From Sporosarcina sp. E16_8 (GTDB taxonomy: Bacteria > Bacillota > Bacilli > Bacillales_A > Planococcaceae): DNA of 64,000 bases. Below the pieces are notes generated by a model, which was not told the origin of the DNA, did not search any database, and worked only from the letters and a program-made list of their open reading frames with translations. The position numbers and the translations under genes are program-made. The stretch lies in NCBI RefSeq assembly GCF_017347095.1, contig NZ_JADPRZ010000003.1, positions 1 through 64,000 on the forward strand. The letters are read 5' to 3'. The stretch's first letter is position 1. Each line of letters begins with the position of its first letter. Of the stretch, positions 26,182 through 35,101 are shown one piece after another.

Positions 26182-28089
26182 TCACGTAGTTCTAATTACA
26201 ATCGCAAGTAGCTTCCTCAGTATCCGCAAGGTCTGATCTGTGAAACTATCCACTGAGTTGGATGATGCGGTTTTATTGCCAAACATCATTGAAAAAAGTG
26301 CTTTTTGATCAACAGTCGGTTCCTCCGTCGAAAGGAATAAATGAATGATGGAGATACCTTTCTTTTCAGTTTCCATTACCGCTTCTGCTGTATCCAGGAT
26401 ACCGTTGCGATCATAGCCAAATGCGGATGGTTCTCCGTCTGAGAATACCAGCAAAAACTTGTGCTTCTCCTGTCTCGCCCCTAGTTGATTGGCCATCCAT
26501 CTAATCGCGAATCCGTCGCGGTTGTCTTCATTAGCATCAAACGACAAAATTGATAAACCGTTATCCTTATTACGATCTGTAAACGTATGCATAAGCTCAA
26601 ATACGTTTGGTTGCACTTCTTTTGTAGCGTTATTTGCATCCTCATAATAGGACGAAATTTCATGACTGACGCCAAGTTGACGGAGTACATCATGAAACAA
26701 TAGAACTGCCTGTTTTGTTTCGTCCAATTTGTCGAGCATCGAAGCAGAACCATCAACTAGTAGACCGAATACTGCATCTAGATTAACAGATGGCGCATTC
26801 TTCCTGTAAAATGGTTTCGGTCGTTCATCCACAACCATCGTTGTTAATTTCGTCGACAGTCGCCCTTTCATAAGGCGCTCACGTTTCGAATCCTGTTTCA
26901 AATCGATTCTTTTCTTCATCTCCTCGACGAAGGACCGGACATATGGCTTTTGCTCTTCTCGCCAAACAGTCAATTGTTGACGATTTCCAACCTCGTCTAC
27001 GACTTCTATTCGTTGTTCCTCGTACACGACGTTGACATGCTCTTTTCCAAACATCTTGCCCGCCTTCATCTTTCGATCCCGCTTGTCCGTTTTGTCACTG
27101 GTGTCATCCGTCCAGCGGTCGCTATCATTCCCCTCTGAATCACCAGAGCCCGTCTCTTCGATTTCAACGTCTTCATTGCCCGGAGTTGCGTCGTTCGCAT
27201 CACTCTTCCCAGAACGGCCGTGCTCGAGTTCAAATTCAAGGTGGACACCTGATTCACTCTCGCTTTCACGATGCCAAGACCGAAACACTTCTTCGATTGT
27301 CTCTTTTGGACCTTCCTCGCCTTCTTCGGCGTCAGACATCCCTTTATGATAATGAAATACCGTATTTTCTTCGGTAATGGAATCTCCAACTGAAAAATAC
27401 TGATGGACAAGGTCTTTTTCAATTGTCCTTTCTACAATCCCAGTAATTCTATCCGCGATAAATGTATTGTCCGCTGTACTTTTTGAATCGTAGGCATGCT
27501 GCAGAACGGATTGAATGAGACCATAGTCGATGGAGTGGGCACCCCAGTCGATAGATGTTTCTGCAAAAATCCCTTCGTGTAGCGATAAGAACAGCTGATT
27601 CATCAGTGCATCGGCAAGATGATGTTTCTGCAGATTCGAAGATAGGACACCTTGGTGGAAGTGGACATACGCTTCCCTCCTGTTCTCAAATGCATGTGTG
27701 GTTCCTGGCCTTTCTTTTGCAATTAAATCGATTAGACGAAACTCTTCAAGCATCATCAATAGTTCCGATGCAAATTTCCGCAGTGGATGTGGGCCATTTT
27801 TTCGCGTGAACGCCATCCATGAGTTAACACTAAAATGTTTCCAATAACCTGCTGTTAACAAATAAATATCGGATAGCCTTCCCGCATGAATCACTTCATC
27901 TGTCCGGTGACGCCAAAAAACACTCATCGAGATTATCCCTTCTTGAGGACGGAATTCAAGAAGCTTTCGTTCAGTTAATTCAATGAAAGGTGCATCTGCT
28001 AATGCGCGCCCTAATCGTTCATACAATAAAAGCGTCTTGGCATCGACCGTTTCATCATTAAATTGAATGAATCGATTCATCTTCACCAT
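26182..28089 (-). CDS. yojO: VWA-domain protein, YojO/NorD-like
   Basis: 635 aa. The C-terminal ~200 residues form a von Willebrand A domain with the MIDAS motif DGSASM in FGLLVDGSASMLDKLDETK; the middle is highly acidic and low-complexity. Such proteins (NorD, CobT, YojO) work with a MoxR AAA+ ATPase to insert metal or remodel a client enzyme. The partner yojN lies 10 bp upstream. In B. subtilis the pair also neighbours odhAB (memory). Client unknown. Confidence 0.88.
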   Translation of the reverse strand: MVKMNRFIQFNDETVDAKTLLLYERLGRALADAPFIELTERKLLEFRPQEGIISMSVFWRHRTDEVIHAGRLSDIYLLTAGYWKHFSVNSWMAFTRKNGPHPLRKFASELLMMLEEFRLIDLIAKERPGTTHAFENRREAYVHFHQGVLSSNLQKHHLADALMNQLFLSLHEGIFAETSIDWGAHSIDYGLIQSVLQHAYDSKSTADNTFIADRITGIVERTIEKDLVHQYFSVGDSITEENTVFHYHKGMSDAEEGEEGPKETIEEVFRSWHRESESESGVHLEFELEHGRSGKSDANDATPGNEDVEIEETGSGDSEGNDSDRWTDDTSDKTDKRDRKMKAGKMFGKEHVNVVYEEQRIEVVDEVGNRQQLTVWREEQKPYVRSFVEEMKKRIDLKQDSKRERLMKGRLSTKLTTMVVDERPKPFYRKNAPSVNLDAVFGLLVDGSASMLDKLDETKQAVLLFHDVLRQLGVSHEISSYYEDANNATKEVQPNVFELMHTFTDRNKDNGLSILSFDANEDNRDGFAIRWMANQLGARQEKHKFLLVFSDGEPSAFGYDRNGILDTAEAVMETEKKGISIIHLFLSTEEPTVDQKALFSMMFGNKTASSNSVDSFTDQTLRILRKLLAIVIRTT

Positions 28090-28099
28090 AGTGATCGCC

Positions 28100-28963
28100 T
28101 CATTTCACCCAAGTATCGACTAATTCCATGACAAGTCTACGTTCAATTGTATCGTCAAGCTTCTCGGCGATCGCATACTGGACTGCACGTTTCACAGGGA
28201 TGTGTTCGGCCAGCATCATAGCGTCGAGCAGACTTCTCACAGATGCTGCCTCATCGGATAATAATCCGTTCGTTACTTGTTTCTTCAAATCATTACTGAT
28301 ATGAAGAAATGTCTCAACAAGTTGCTTTGATGCAAATGGACAAGTATCCTTCATAACCAATTCTAATTGTTCTCCAGTCAGGTAGGGTACCGTGAACGAT
28401 ACAAAACGATTTTTCAACGCTTCATTCATCGGAGATGTTCCAACGTATCCTTCGTTTATGGCTGAAATAACCGTAAAATCTTCATGAGCATATATCACTT
28501 CACCTGTAAATGGATTTGTCAGCATACGGCGATGGTCCAGAACACTATGAAGGATGGGCAACGTTTCAGGTCTGGCCATATTGATTTCATCGATGTATAA
28601 AATATGTCCTTTTTTCATGGCTTGGACTACGGGACCTTCGACAAATTCAATAATAGTCTCTCCGTCTTTGCTAATTATCGTTTTGAAACCAAGTAATGCT
28701 TCAGCATCCAAGTCAACTGAACAGTTTATGCTGTGCATCGGCTGATTAAAATAATGTGAAATGGTTTGGGCTAACTTCGTCTTTCCTGAACCAGAAGGAC
28801 CTTTCAATAACACTGGTTTTTTCAATACAATACTGATAAGGATATCATTCCATAAATGAGGGCTAGGAGAAATGTAACCACCTTGTTGGATTAATCGTAC
28901 TGCTACGGCATCATGTGTTTTCGTTGTGCGAAGCTGCTGTTCTTTTTCGACTAGCGAGTTCAT
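28100..28963 (-). CDS. yojN: MoxR-family AAA+ ATPase, YojN/NorQ-like
   Basis: 287 aa. Walker A GPSGSGKTK, Walker B ILYIDEINMA, sensor I ISAINEG and an arginine in NEALKNRF. MoxR-type ATPase expected to form a hexamer and act with the VWA protein YojO encoded directly after it. AAGGAGG precedes ATG, and a terminator-like hairpin lies only 6 nt upstream of that site, so expression may depend on readthrough. Confidence 0.88.
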   Translation of the reverse strand: MNSLVEKEQQLRTTKTHDAVAVRLIQQGGYISPSPHLWNDILISIVLKKPVLLKGPSGSGKTKLAQTISHYFNQPMHSINCSVDLDAEALLGFKTIISKDGETIIEFVEGPVVQAMKKGHILYIDEINMARPETLPILHSVLDHRRMLTNPFTGEVIYAHEDFTVISAINEGYVGTSPMNEALKNRFVSFTVPYLTGEQLELVMKDTCPFASKQLVETFLHISNDLKKQVTNGLLSDEAASVRSLLDAMMLAEHIPVKRAVQYAIAEKLDDTIERRLVMELVDTWVK

Positions 28964-28980
28964 AGTATTACCTCCTTATG

Positions 28981-29018
28981 AAAAAGCCCGCACACCAACG
29001 AGTGGGTAGCGGGCTTTT
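28981..29018 (-). promoter_or_regulatory. terminator hairpin abutting the yojN ribosome site
   Basis: On the minus strand AAAAGCCCGC pairs with GCGGGCTTTTT and runs into the T tract, followed within a few bases by AAGGAGG and the yojN ATG. There is no room for a promoter between the hairpin and the gene, so it is either an attenuator for yojNO or the end of the upstream transcript that must be read through. Confidence 0.7.
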
Positions 29019-29074
29019 AGTTTTTGTTTAACTAAATATCAAATCTCGTATTTTGGAGAATTTCCAACTTAGCA

Positions 29075-29197
29075 ATTTCACGTCTAGACTCCGGGCGCCA
29101 AATGCTCGGGTCATAAGCCAGCCCAGCTATGCGGCAAAAACCGCCGCTTAGCCGGTCCACCTTATGCCTGTCGCATCTGGGCGGGCACCCTACGCTT
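29075..29197. repeat. dispersed GTCTAG-type palindromic repeat, copy 1
   Basis: GTCTAGACTCCGGGCGCC, CTCGGGTCATAAGCC, a central stem and GCTTAGCCGGTCC...TTATGCCTGTCGC followed by GGGCGGGCACCCTACGCTTTT. I recall the same framework (GTCTAG, GCGCC, CTCGGGTCATAAG, CTTATGCCTGTCGC, CGCTTTTC) as a common dispersed repeat in Bacillaceae and Planococcaceae. Confidence 0.7.
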
Positions 29198-29201
29198 TTG
29201 T

Positions 29202-29399
29202 TTACTCAAAATACGTTTTATAATAGCCCCCGACTTTACCGGAATTGTCGAGAATGAAAATAAATTCATCTGTTTCGTTTTTCACTTCATACTCTTTACC
29301 TGGTGTCAGAACATTGTTCACTACATATTTTTCAGCGTCTGCATGCTTACAGACGACGGTACGGATTGCAGGTGCAGTCATCCAATCTTTGAATGTCAT
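29202..29399 (-). CDS. DUF6501 family protein
   Basis: 65 aa, small beta-rich cytosolic protein. VVCKHADAEKYVVNNVLTPG and FILDNSGKVGGYYKTYF match the family found across Bacillales. No known function. It is enclosed by two dispersed repeats and lies between odhB and yojN on the same strand. Confidence 0.75.
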   Translation of the reverse strand: MTFKDWMTAPAIRTVVCKHADAEKYVVNNVLTPGKEYEVKNETDEFIFILDNSGKVGGYYKTYFE

Positions 29400-29432
29400 T
29401 GTAAATCACGCCTTTTCTGTGGGGTGGATAAG

Positions 29433-29465
29433 GAAAAATCGACCCGCTATCTATAACGGGCCGAT
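29433..29465 (-). terminator. intrinsic terminator of odhAB
   Basis: On minus ATCGGCCCG and CGGGTCGAT are followed by TTTTTCC. Lies between odhB and the DUF6501 gene. Confidence 0.75.
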
Positions 29466-29484
29466 TATCTACCTATTTTTGTCT

Positions 29485-29598
29485 AGACTTCGTGCGCCAT
29501 CCCCTCGAGTCGCTTCAGTCCTGTTGATAAAGGCAAACATCGCCTTTCCCATCAGGCCTACCAGCGCTTTTCGGGGTTAACCGGCGCCCTTCGCTTTT
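29485..29598. repeat. dispersed GTCTAG-type palindromic repeat, copy 2
   Basis: TTGTCTAGACTTCGTGCGCC, CCTCGAGTCGCTTCAGTCC, a central hairpin (AAAGGC, GCCTTT) and CCGGCGCCCTTCGCTTTT. Same framework as 29075-29197 with a different centre; 5 bp from the odhB stop. Confidence 0.7.
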
Positions 29599-29602
29599 TA
29601 TT

Positions 29603-30823
29603 TTAAGATCCTAGAAGTAGATCTTCCGGATTTTCAATCAATTCTTTTACCATTTTCAAGAAGCCAACTGAATCTTTACCATCGATAACACGGTGGTCAT
29701 AAGAAAGAGCGACATACATCATCGGACGAATTTCAACATTGTTACCAATTGCGACTGGACGCTTTTGGATTGTGTGCATGCCTAGAATTCCGACTTGCGC
29801 ACCATTCATAATTGGTGTTGACATAAGTGATCCGAAAACACCACCGTTTGTAATTGTGAATGAACCGCCTGTCATATCTGCGATTGTCAATTTGTTATCG
29901 CGTGCTTTTTTCGCGAGCTCAACGATAGTTCCTTCGATTTCTGCGAAGTTTTTACGATCAGCGTCAACTACGTTTGGTACAACTAGTCCGCCATCCGTTG
30001 ATATTGCAACACCGATATCGTAGAAGTTTTTAAGAATGATTTCATCGCCATCAATTTCAGCGTTAACATAAGGATATTTCTTAAGTGCAGCGACAACTGC
30101 TTTCGTGAAGAATGACATAAATCCTAGACGAACATCGTTTTGCTCGAAGAATTGGTCTTTCTTACGTGAACGAAGTGCCATAACGTTAGTCATGTCGATT
30201 TCGTTGAACGTTGTAAGCATTGCTGTTGATTGTTTAACTTCAAGAAGACGTTTTGCGATTGTTTGACGACGACGTGTCATCTTCTCGCGTGTAACACGTC
30301 CATCTTCTACTACTGCAGCTGCTTTTGGTGCAATAGCTGCTGGTTGTGCTTTAGGAGCTGTACCGTGTGCTTCAACGTCTTGAACACGAACGCGTCCCAT
30401 TGGATCAACTGGAGATACTGCCGCAAGGTCGATGCCTTTTTCACGAGCTAGTTTACGCGCTGCTGGGCTTGCAATTGTACGGTCTGATCCGCTTGCATCT
30501 TCAGTAGCCGCTGGAGTAACTGGTGCTGCTTCCACTTTTTGAACAGCTTCTGTAACTGGTGCAGATGGAGCTGCAGCCGGTGCGCCTGAACCTGAACCAA
30601 CGATTGCGATGACTTGACCAACTTGTACTGTATCGCCTTCTGCTGCAAGATGTTCTTGGACAATTCCTGCTTCTTCTGAGATGATTTCAACGTTTACTTT
30701 GTCTGTTTCAAGTTCAACGATGAATTCACCTTTCTCAACGCTTTCACCTGGTTGTTTCAACCATTGTGCAACCGTTCCTTCTGTAATCGATTCTGCAAGT
30801 TCTGGTACTATAATCTCTGCCAC
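29603..30823 (-). CDS. odhB: 2-oxoglutarate dehydrogenase E2 (dihydrolipoyl succinyltransferase)
   Basis: 406 aa. N-terminal lipoyl domain with the modified Lys in [12 protein letters not shown] (~Lys43), an Ala/Pro/Glu linker, a peripheral-subunit-binding domain ([19 protein letters not shown]) and the catalytic domain with [10 protein letters not shown] near the end. Transfers succinyl to CoA and forms the 24-mer core of the TCA-cycle complex. 72 bp downstream of odhA, co-transcribed; terminator at 29433. Confidence 0.97.
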   Translation of the reverse strand: MAEIIVPELAESITEGTVAQWLKQPGESVEKGEFIVELETDKVNVEIISEEAGIVQEHLAAEGDTVQVGQVIAIVGSGSGAPAAAPSAPVTEAVQKVEAAPVTPAATEDASGSDRTIASPAARKLAREKGIDLAAVSPVDPMGRVRVQDVEAHGTAPKAQPAAIAPKAAAVVEDGRVTREKMTRRRQTIAKRLLEVKQSTAMLTTFNEIDMTNVMALRSRKKDQFFEQNDVRLGFMSFFTKAVVAALKKYPYVNAEIDGDEIILKNFYDIGVAISTDGGLVVPNVVDADRKNFAEIEGTIVELAKKARDNKLTIADMTGGSFTITNGGVFGSLMSTPIMNGAQVGILGMHTIQKRPVAIGNNVEIRPMMYVALSYDHRVIDGKDSVGFLKMVKELIENPEDLLLGS

Positions 30824-30895
30824 AATAAATTCCTCCTCAAGTCTACCGTTACAACGGTCTTAAACAATCAATTAGTAGTATAATTTCACTTAACC

Positions 30896-33706
30896 TTACT
30901 TCTTCAATGCTTCATCAAGAATGCGATTCTGTTCAATCTTATGGGATTCTCCGTCGCCTTCTGATGGGCTTGAACGATGAATTCGTCCAACATAAGATAC
31001 TTTCTTACCATCCGCAACTTCGCGGATATAAGAATTTGCAAAATGCCATGACCCCATGTTTTTCGGTTCTTCTTGTACCCAAACAAGGTCTTTGGCATTC
31101 GGATAGCGTGAAATGATATCGCTCACTTTGTCAGCTGGGAACGGATAGAGCTGTTCGACACGAACGATATGCAAATGATCGAAGTCTGTGCCATCTTTTA
31201 CGCGCTCAGCAAGGTCTATCGCCACTTTACCGCTTGCGAATAAGATTTTCTCGACTTTGTCTATTTTCTTGCCTGTTCCTGGTTGCTCAAGCACCGTTTG
31301 GAAATGACCTTCTGTCAAATCGTCTACATCAGCCCCGACAAGCGGGTGACGAAGAAGCGATTTTGGTGACACAATAACAAGCGGACGCATTGATTTATCC
31401 CCAAGCATTTTTGCTTGTCTGCGAAGAATATGGAAATAGTTTGCAGCGCTAGAAAGGTTTGCTACCGTCCAGTTATTTTCCGCACAAAGTTGTAGATATC
31501 GTTCAAGTCTTGCGCTTGAGTGTTCAGGTCCTTGCCCTTCATACGCATGCGGTAATAGCAATACCAGTCCGGATTGCTGACCCCACTTCGAGTAGCTTGA
31601 AGAAACGAACTGATCGAACATTACTTGTGCCATATTCGAAAAGTCTCCGTATTGCGCTTCCCAAATCGATAATACTTTTTGGTCTTCTAGGTTATAGCCG
31701 AATTCATAACCGACAATTGCAGCTTCCGACAAAGGACTATTATAGGCAACGAATGATGCTTTTGAACCACTAATATGGTGGAGTGGAACAAGTTCATCAC
31801 CCGTTTTTTCATCATGAAGGACTACGTGACGGTGTGCAAATGTTCCGCGTTGGACATCCTGACCTGTCATACGGATTGGATTACCGTCTTGAAGGATTGC
31901 ACCGAATGCTAGTGTTTCAGCGTGTGCCCAATCGATTTTCCCTTTTCCGTTGAACGGATCTTCACGGCGTTTCAGGATTTTTTCAAGCTTCCCAAATACA
32001 TTGAAGTTTTCAGGATATGTGAGTAGCTCTTCATTGATACGGCGAAGATTAGCTTCATCCGTGCCAGTTTCAAGGTCTCTTGGATACCCTGCAAGTACTT
32101 CTTCAGGCGTAGCGTTTGAAAGCACTGTTTTTTCTGACGTATGTTCTTTTACTTTGTCGTATGCAGCCTGCATCGTTGCAAAAACAGCCGCGTCCAGTTT
32201 CGTTACATCTTCTTCTGTCAAAATGTTTGCAGATGCAAGTTCAGTTCCGTAAAGTGCACGAACTGTTGGATGCTCATGGATTGAATGGTACATGACTGGA
32301 TTCGTCACGAGTGGTTCATCCATTTCGTTGTGTCCATAACGACGGTAGCCAAGAAGATCAATCAAAATATCTTTACTGAACTTTTGACGGTATTCGAATG
32401 CGAATGATGCTGCCGCGATTACTGATTCGGGGCTATCTGCATTGACATGCAATACTGGAACTTCATAGCCTTTTGCAGGATCCGAAGAATAATGTGTCGA
32501 TCTAGAATCGTAATATTCCGTCGTGAAACCAATCATATTATTCGCGATGACATGAATTGAACCGCCTGTTTTGAATCCGCGAACACGGCTATAGTTAAAT
32601 GATTCTGGCACAATTCCTTGTCCTGGGAATGCTGCATCTCCGTGAATAAGTACTGCGTAAGCAGCATCTGTTTCTAATACAGGAATTCCAGGATTGTCTG
32701 TGTTTTCCTGTGCGGCTCTTGTTTGACCTGTAACAACAGGATTGACGACTTCCAAGTGGGATGGATTATAAGCAAGGAAACGCTGCATGCCTGTTTCCCC
32801 TTTGTATAAGGCACCCATATGGTATTTCACATCGCCGAACCAACCGCGTGTTGTTTCAAGTGAACCGTCTGTTGGAAGAAATGGATCTTCAGGAACACCT
32901 GCAAATTGTGCGAACATCGTTTCATAAGGTTTATTCAAAATATGTGTCAGTACGTTTAGGCGACCACGGTGAGCCATCCCAATTAATACTTTTTTCGTTT
33001 TTCGTTCTTCAGATAGTCGAACAAGTTCGTCAAGGAAAACAACTAGTGTATCAAGACCTTCAATAGAGAACCGTTTCGCTCCGACGAAAGTCCGGTGAAT
33101 GAATTTCTCAAACCCTTCAATTTTCGTCAATCGTTCGAGAAGTGCTTTTTTCTCATCTACAGATAATGTAGACGTAACATTTCCGTTTTCGATTTTGGAT
33201 TGAATCCAGTTTCTTTCATCTTCGTCAATGACATGATCGAACTCATAAGCGATTTTACCTGTATACAATGACTTCAAATAATTTACTGCTTCAAGCCCAT
33301 TTTCTACGCTTGCAGGAACATTTTTAAAGAAAAGAGATGCTGGCATTGCTTGTAAATCACTTTCCGTAAGCCCATAAGTGGAAAGTTCGAGACGTGTTGA
33401 ATCTTTTGGACGATCACTTAGCGGATAGATATCTGCTGCAAGATGTCCGTATGTACGGATGGCAGTCTGCAACTGATAGGCGGACAATACTTTGCCGAGA
33501 TCGCCAGGAGCTACTGCCCCGACAGCTCTGTCTTGTTCTGTGTTACTCATTGTAGGCGCACCAAAACGGCTGAACATCTCAGCAAGTTCAGCATCTACAG
33601 ATTCAGGTGACGTTTTGAACAGTTCGTACATTTCCATTATATACCCAAGGTTCGGACCCGAAAAAGCAGCATACGGGGAACGATGAGTGTCAGCATTGTT
33701 CGACAT
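30896..33706 (-). CDS. odhA: 2-oxoglutarate dehydrogenase E1
   Basis: 936 aa, close to the ~944 aa of B. subtilis OdhA. Thiamine-diphosphate-dependent decarboxylase of the TCA cycle. GMAHRGRLNVL, HGDAAFPGQGIV and HNEMDEP (thiamine/Mg region) are visible, and the C-terminal transketolase-like part contains PHAYEGQGPEHSSARLERYL. ATG 33706 is chosen: GGAGG is 9 nt upstream, while the frame open 18 nt earlier would overlap it. First gene of the odhAB operon. Confidence 0.97.
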   Translation of the reverse strand: MSNNADTHRSPYAAFSGPNLGYIMEMYELFKTSPESVDAELAEMFSRFGAPTMSNTEQDRAVGAVAPGDLGKVLSAYQLQTAIRTYGHLAADIYPLSDRPKDSTRLELSTYGLTESDLQAMPASLFFKNVPASVENGLEAVNYLKSLYTGKIAYEFDHVIDEDERNWIQSKIENGNVTSTLSVDEKKALLERLTKIEGFEKFIHRTFVGAKRFSIEGLDTLVVFLDELVRLSEERKTKKVLIGMAHRGRLNVLTHILNKPYETMFAQFAGVPEDPFLPTDGSLETTRGWFGDVKYHMGALYKGETGMQRFLAYNPSHLEVVNPVVTGQTRAAQENTDNPGIPVLETDAAYAVLIHGDAAFPGQGIVPESFNYSRVRGFKTGGSIHVIANNMIGFTTEYYDSRSTHYSSDPAKGYEVPVLHVNADSPESVIAAASFAFEYRQKFSKDILIDLLGYRRYGHNEMDEPLVTNPVMYHSIHEHPTVRALYGTELASANILTEEDVTKLDAAVFATMQAAYDKVKEHTSEKTVLSNATPEEVLAGYPRDLETGTDEANLRRINEELLTYPENFNVFGKLEKILKRREDPFNGKGKIDWAHAETLAFGAILQDGNPIRMTGQDVQRGTFAHRHVVLHDEKTGDELVPLHHISGSKASFVAYNSPLSEAAIVGYEFGYNLEDQKVLSIWEAQYGDFSNMAQVMFDQFVSSSYSKWGQQSGLVLLLPHAYEGQGPEHSSARLERYLQLCAENNWTVANLSSAANYFHILRRQAKMLGDKSMRPLVIVSPKSLLRHPLVGADVDDLTEGHFQTVLEQPGTGKKIDKVEKILFASGKVAIDLAERVKDGTDFDHLHIVRVEQLYPFPADKVSDIISRYPNAKDLVWVQEEPKNMGSWHFANSYIREVADGKKVSYVGRIHRSSPSEGDGESHKIEQNRILDEALKK

Positions 33707-33907
33707 GTAAAATGACCTCCACATTTGCCAAAAGGCATATTGTGTTTATATTTTTTTATCCTCGATAATTTTACCACGCAAACACTTTAACTTAAAGGGT
33801 TTAGCGTTAACTCTTTAACTTTATTACCGTCAACTAGAATACACTGGATTCACATTACTTGCAACCATTCACTAACCCTCCGAAAAAATGTAAAATACCT
33901 TTCCCAG

Positions 33908-34984
33908 TTATTTCCGGTACGATAGGATCATTTCAACCATTTCTTCCGGTATTTTTGGAGTTGCTACTTTTTCCATATTCCCAATTAAACTGTCTTTCTC
34001 ATCTACAAAAGAAGCGAATTCTTCGGACAATGGGTGTAGCCCCACATCTTCCTCTTTCAATACATGTGCAAGTCCGAGAGATTTAAAGTGAGAGGCATTC
34101 AAAATCTGATCCCCTCTACTTTTTGCTGCAGAAAGAGGAATAAGCAGCATCGGTTTACGTAATGCCAGTAATTCAAAGATTGCATTTGACCCTGCTCTTG
34201 AAACCGCAAAGTCAGATGCCGCTAGTAAATGTGGCAGACCTTCCGTTACGTATTCAAATTGTGTATAGCCGGGAGTGCCTTCGATGGTTTCATCAAGATT
34301 CCCTTTCCCGCATAGATGGATAATATCAAAGGTACGCAAAATTGCAGGTAAATCTTTTCGAACGGCATCGTTGAGTATGGACGACCCCTGACTACCACCC
34401 ATGATAATTTGCACGGGTTTCTCACCTGACAAGCCCGCAATGCGCAAGCCTTCTTTTCGTACCCCCTTAAACAACTCGGGTCTGATTATCGCACCGGAGC
34501 AAGTCGCCTTACCTGCGGGTACATAATTAAGTGTCTGTTCGAACACAGTAAAGATATGATTGGAAAAAGGTAAAGCCATTTTATTCGCAAGCCCTGGTGT
34601 TACGTCCGATTCATGGATGACGACAGGTACTTTCGCCATTTTCGCTGCCAATACGACAGGTACTGATACGAAACCACCTTTGGAGAAAATAATTTCTGGT
34701 TTGACTTTCCTGATGACCGCTAGTGCTTGAAGAACACCCGCACCAACACGGAATGGATCCGTAAAGTTTTTCATGGAGAAATAGCGTCTTAGTTTTCCAC
34801 TTTGTATAGCATGATAAATTACTTCGGGATGACCATCACGGATCAATTCATTTTCGATTCCGGTATGCGACCCAATGTAATGAATTTCGTATCCTTTTTC
34901 ACTGAATACAGGGATAAGAGCTTCATTCACAGATACGTGCCCTGCTGTGCCGCCCCCTGTCAATAATATAACCGGCCTTTTCAT
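33908..34984 (-). CDS. murG: UDP-GlcNAc:lipid I N-acetylglucosaminyltransferase
   Basis: 358 aa, GT-B glycosyltransferase family 28. N-terminal GGGTAGHV loop and C-terminal nucleotide-binding part with IMGGSQGSS and SRAGSNAIFELLALRKP. It makes lipid II at the inner face of the membrane. The gene stands alone here rather than in the division/cell-wall cluster. ATG 34984 (AGAGGTG 7 nt upstream) preferred to ATG 34990. Confidence 0.93.
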   Translation of the reverse strand: MKRPVILLTGGGTAGHVSVNEALIPVFSEKGYEIHYIGSHTGIENELIRDGHPEVIYHAIQSGKLRRYFSMKNFTDPFRVGAGVLQALAVIRKVKPEIIFSKGGFVSVPVVLAAKMAKVPVVIHESDVTPGLANKMALPFSNHIFTVFEQTLNYVPAGKATCSGAIIRPELFKGVRKEGLRIAGLSGEKPVQIIMGGSQGSSILNDAVRKDLPAILRTFDIIHLCGKGNLDETIEGTPGYTQFEYVTEGLPHLLAASDFAVSRAGSNAIFELLALRKPMLLIPLSAAKSRGDQILNASHFKSLGLAHVLKEEDVGLHPLSEEFASFVDEKDSLIGNMEKVATPKIPEEMVEMILSYRK

Positions 34985-35101
34985 AGCCATTCACCTCTTC
35001 TACATTTAGATATATAATGTAACTTTACTTAACTTCATTGCTATTATAGCAAACGAAGCGTGGTACAATGGTGTTTAATTGTAGATTAAAGGGTGATTTA
35101 T

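Noticed and set aside
35038..35069. TTGCTA and TACAAT before the MATE gene as promoter
   Set aside because: Spacing is about 20 bp, too long for a confident sigma-A call.
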